This document shows, piece after piece, positions 5,298 through 5,985 of a DNA stretch of 5,985 nt; position 1 is the first letter of the stretch; each line of letters opens with the position of its first letter. The position numbers and the translations under genes are program-made. The notes beneath the pieces are model-generated. The model made no database searches. It had not been told where the DNA came from and saw only the letters and a program-made list of their open reading frames with translations. Location: assembly GCA_013153375.1 (NCBI GenBank), contig JAADEN010000123.1, positions 1-5,985 on the forward strand, given 5' to 3'. Source of the DNA: Chloroflexota bacterium. Lineage in GTDB: Bacteria; Chloroflexota; Anaerolineae; Anaerolineales; DRMV01.

Positions 5298-5985
5298 GAG
5301 GCGCGCCGGGACGCGGCCAGCCACTCCCGCACCGCGGCGGCCTGGTGGGCGGTCACCAGCCCCTGGGCCTCCCAAAAATCCAGCAGCGCGCCCAGGCCGA
5401 ACACCGCGTGCAAGCGCAGGCCGGCCGCGGCCAGGGTCTCGGCCGCGCCGCTTTCCCGATCCACCAGCACCACCACATCGCGCGCGGTCAGGCCCACGGC
5501 CCGCACCTTCTCCAGGGCCTCCAGTTTCGAGCCGCCCGTGGTGGCCAAATCGTCCAGCAGCACCACCCGCTCGCCGGGCCGGTACGGGCCCTCCACCAGG
5601 GCCCGGGTGCCGTAAGCCTTGACCTCCTTGCGCGGGTACACCACGGGCCAGCCGCCCTCCAGGGCCACGGCCGCGGCCAGGGGCAGCGCGGCGTAAGGCA
5701 GCGCGGCGATGCGGTCGAAGGTCAGCCCGCGCAGCAGCCGGGCGTAGGCCCGAGCCACGGCCCGCAGCAAATCGGGATGCCCCACCACCTGCCGCAGGTC
5801 AATGTATATGGGCGACTCGAGCCCCGACTTGAGGGTGAAGCGCCCGAAGCGCACCAGCCCGCGGCGCACCAGGTCCGCGGCCAGGGACCGGGTGTCGGGG
5901 TCCCAGGTGTGCCAGGTTGGGGGGACGGGCTCCGCGCGGGCCGGCGCGCGCCGAGCGGCCAGGGCAGCATCCCGGGCCCGGCGCA
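5294..5985 (-). CDS. pyrE: Orotate phosphoribosyltransferase, UMP-synthase-like (partial at window edge, probably with an N-terminal partner domain)
   Basis: The enzyme joins orotate to PRPP to make OMP in pyrimidine synthesis. Its stop is the complement of 5294-5296, and the frame stays open to the window edge, giving 229 visible residues. The PRPP-binding motif VVLLDDLATTGGS is encoded at 5528-5566. Other family marks are VRFGRFTLKSG, SPIYIDLRQV and PRKEVKAYGTRALVEG. The KAYGT...VEG wording and the VLVDRESG segment recall UMP-synthase and cyanobacterial PyrF-PyrE fusions more than stand-alone PyrE. A GTG at 5869-5867 would give a 191-residue protein. It has no Shine-Dalgarno, and it would remove the LAADLV part of the helix that normally precedes FGRFTLKSG. 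No ATG, GTG or TTG occurs in frame above it within the window, so the true start is probably outside. It converges on pstB with a four-base overlap. Confidence 0.92.
   Translation of the reverse strand, partial: RRARDAALAARRAPARAEPVPPTWHTWDPDTRSLAADLVRRGLVRFGRFTLKSGLESPIYIDLRQVVGHPDLLRAVARAYARLLRGLTFDRIAALPYAALPLAAAVALEGGWPVVYPRKEVKAYGTRALVEGPYRPGERVVLLDDLATTGGSKLEALEKVRAVGLTARDVVVLVDRESGAAETLAAAGLRLHAVFGLGALLDFWEAQGLVTAHQAAAVREWLAASRRAS

Noticed and set aside
5300..5307. GGCGCGCC palindrome just after the pstB stop
   Set aside because: An eight-base palindrome with no room for a loop and no T-run lies inside the pyrE coding region. It is expected by chance in such GC-rich DNA.

Overview
This is a compact, high-GC bacterial chromosome segment in which nearly every third codon position is G or C and gaps between genes are short or absent. 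The gene set and styles are a PstS lipoprotein with the GSST/SGAG signature, PstC and PstA with enlarged loops, a UMP-synthase-like orotate phosphoribosyltransferase, and an apparent MeaB-type GTPase tail. Together they fit a high-GC Chloroflexota-like organism best. That placement is an inference; no marker gene in the window proves it.

Layout. Positions 1-213 hold the 3' end of a gene whose C-terminal tail resembles the MeaB/ArgK family of cobalamin-enzyme GTPases. A GNAT N-acetyltransferase of the RimJ/RimL type follows (223-834). After a 54-base gap carrying a strong hairpin comes a phosphate transport operon in the order pstS (889-1929), pstC (2025-3194), pstA (3247-4500), pstB (4503-5297). 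The last gene, on the minus strand (5294 to the window edge), is a pyrE-type orotate phosphoribosyltransferase. It converges on pstB, and the two stop codons overlap. Its reading frame stays open to the window edge, so it may be the second half of a PyrF-PyrE fusion.

How the genes work together. PstS is the lipid-anchored receptor that binds phosphate outside the membrane. PstC and PstA form the membrane channel, and PstB is the ATPase that drives import. No phoU, phoB or phoR lies in the window. A perfect TATAAT box sits in the pstS-pstC gap, together with two dyad symmetries. This suggests that pstCAB can be transcribed separately from pstS.

The window is largely ordinary. The points most worth a second look are the roughly 70-residue beta-type insert in the first external loop of PstC, a different roughly 110-residue helical insert at the same topological position in PstA, the internal promoter region with its dyads, and the probable N-terminal fusion on the pyrE gene. 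I found no tRNA, rRNA, CRISPR array, insertion sequence or clear T-tailed terminator.
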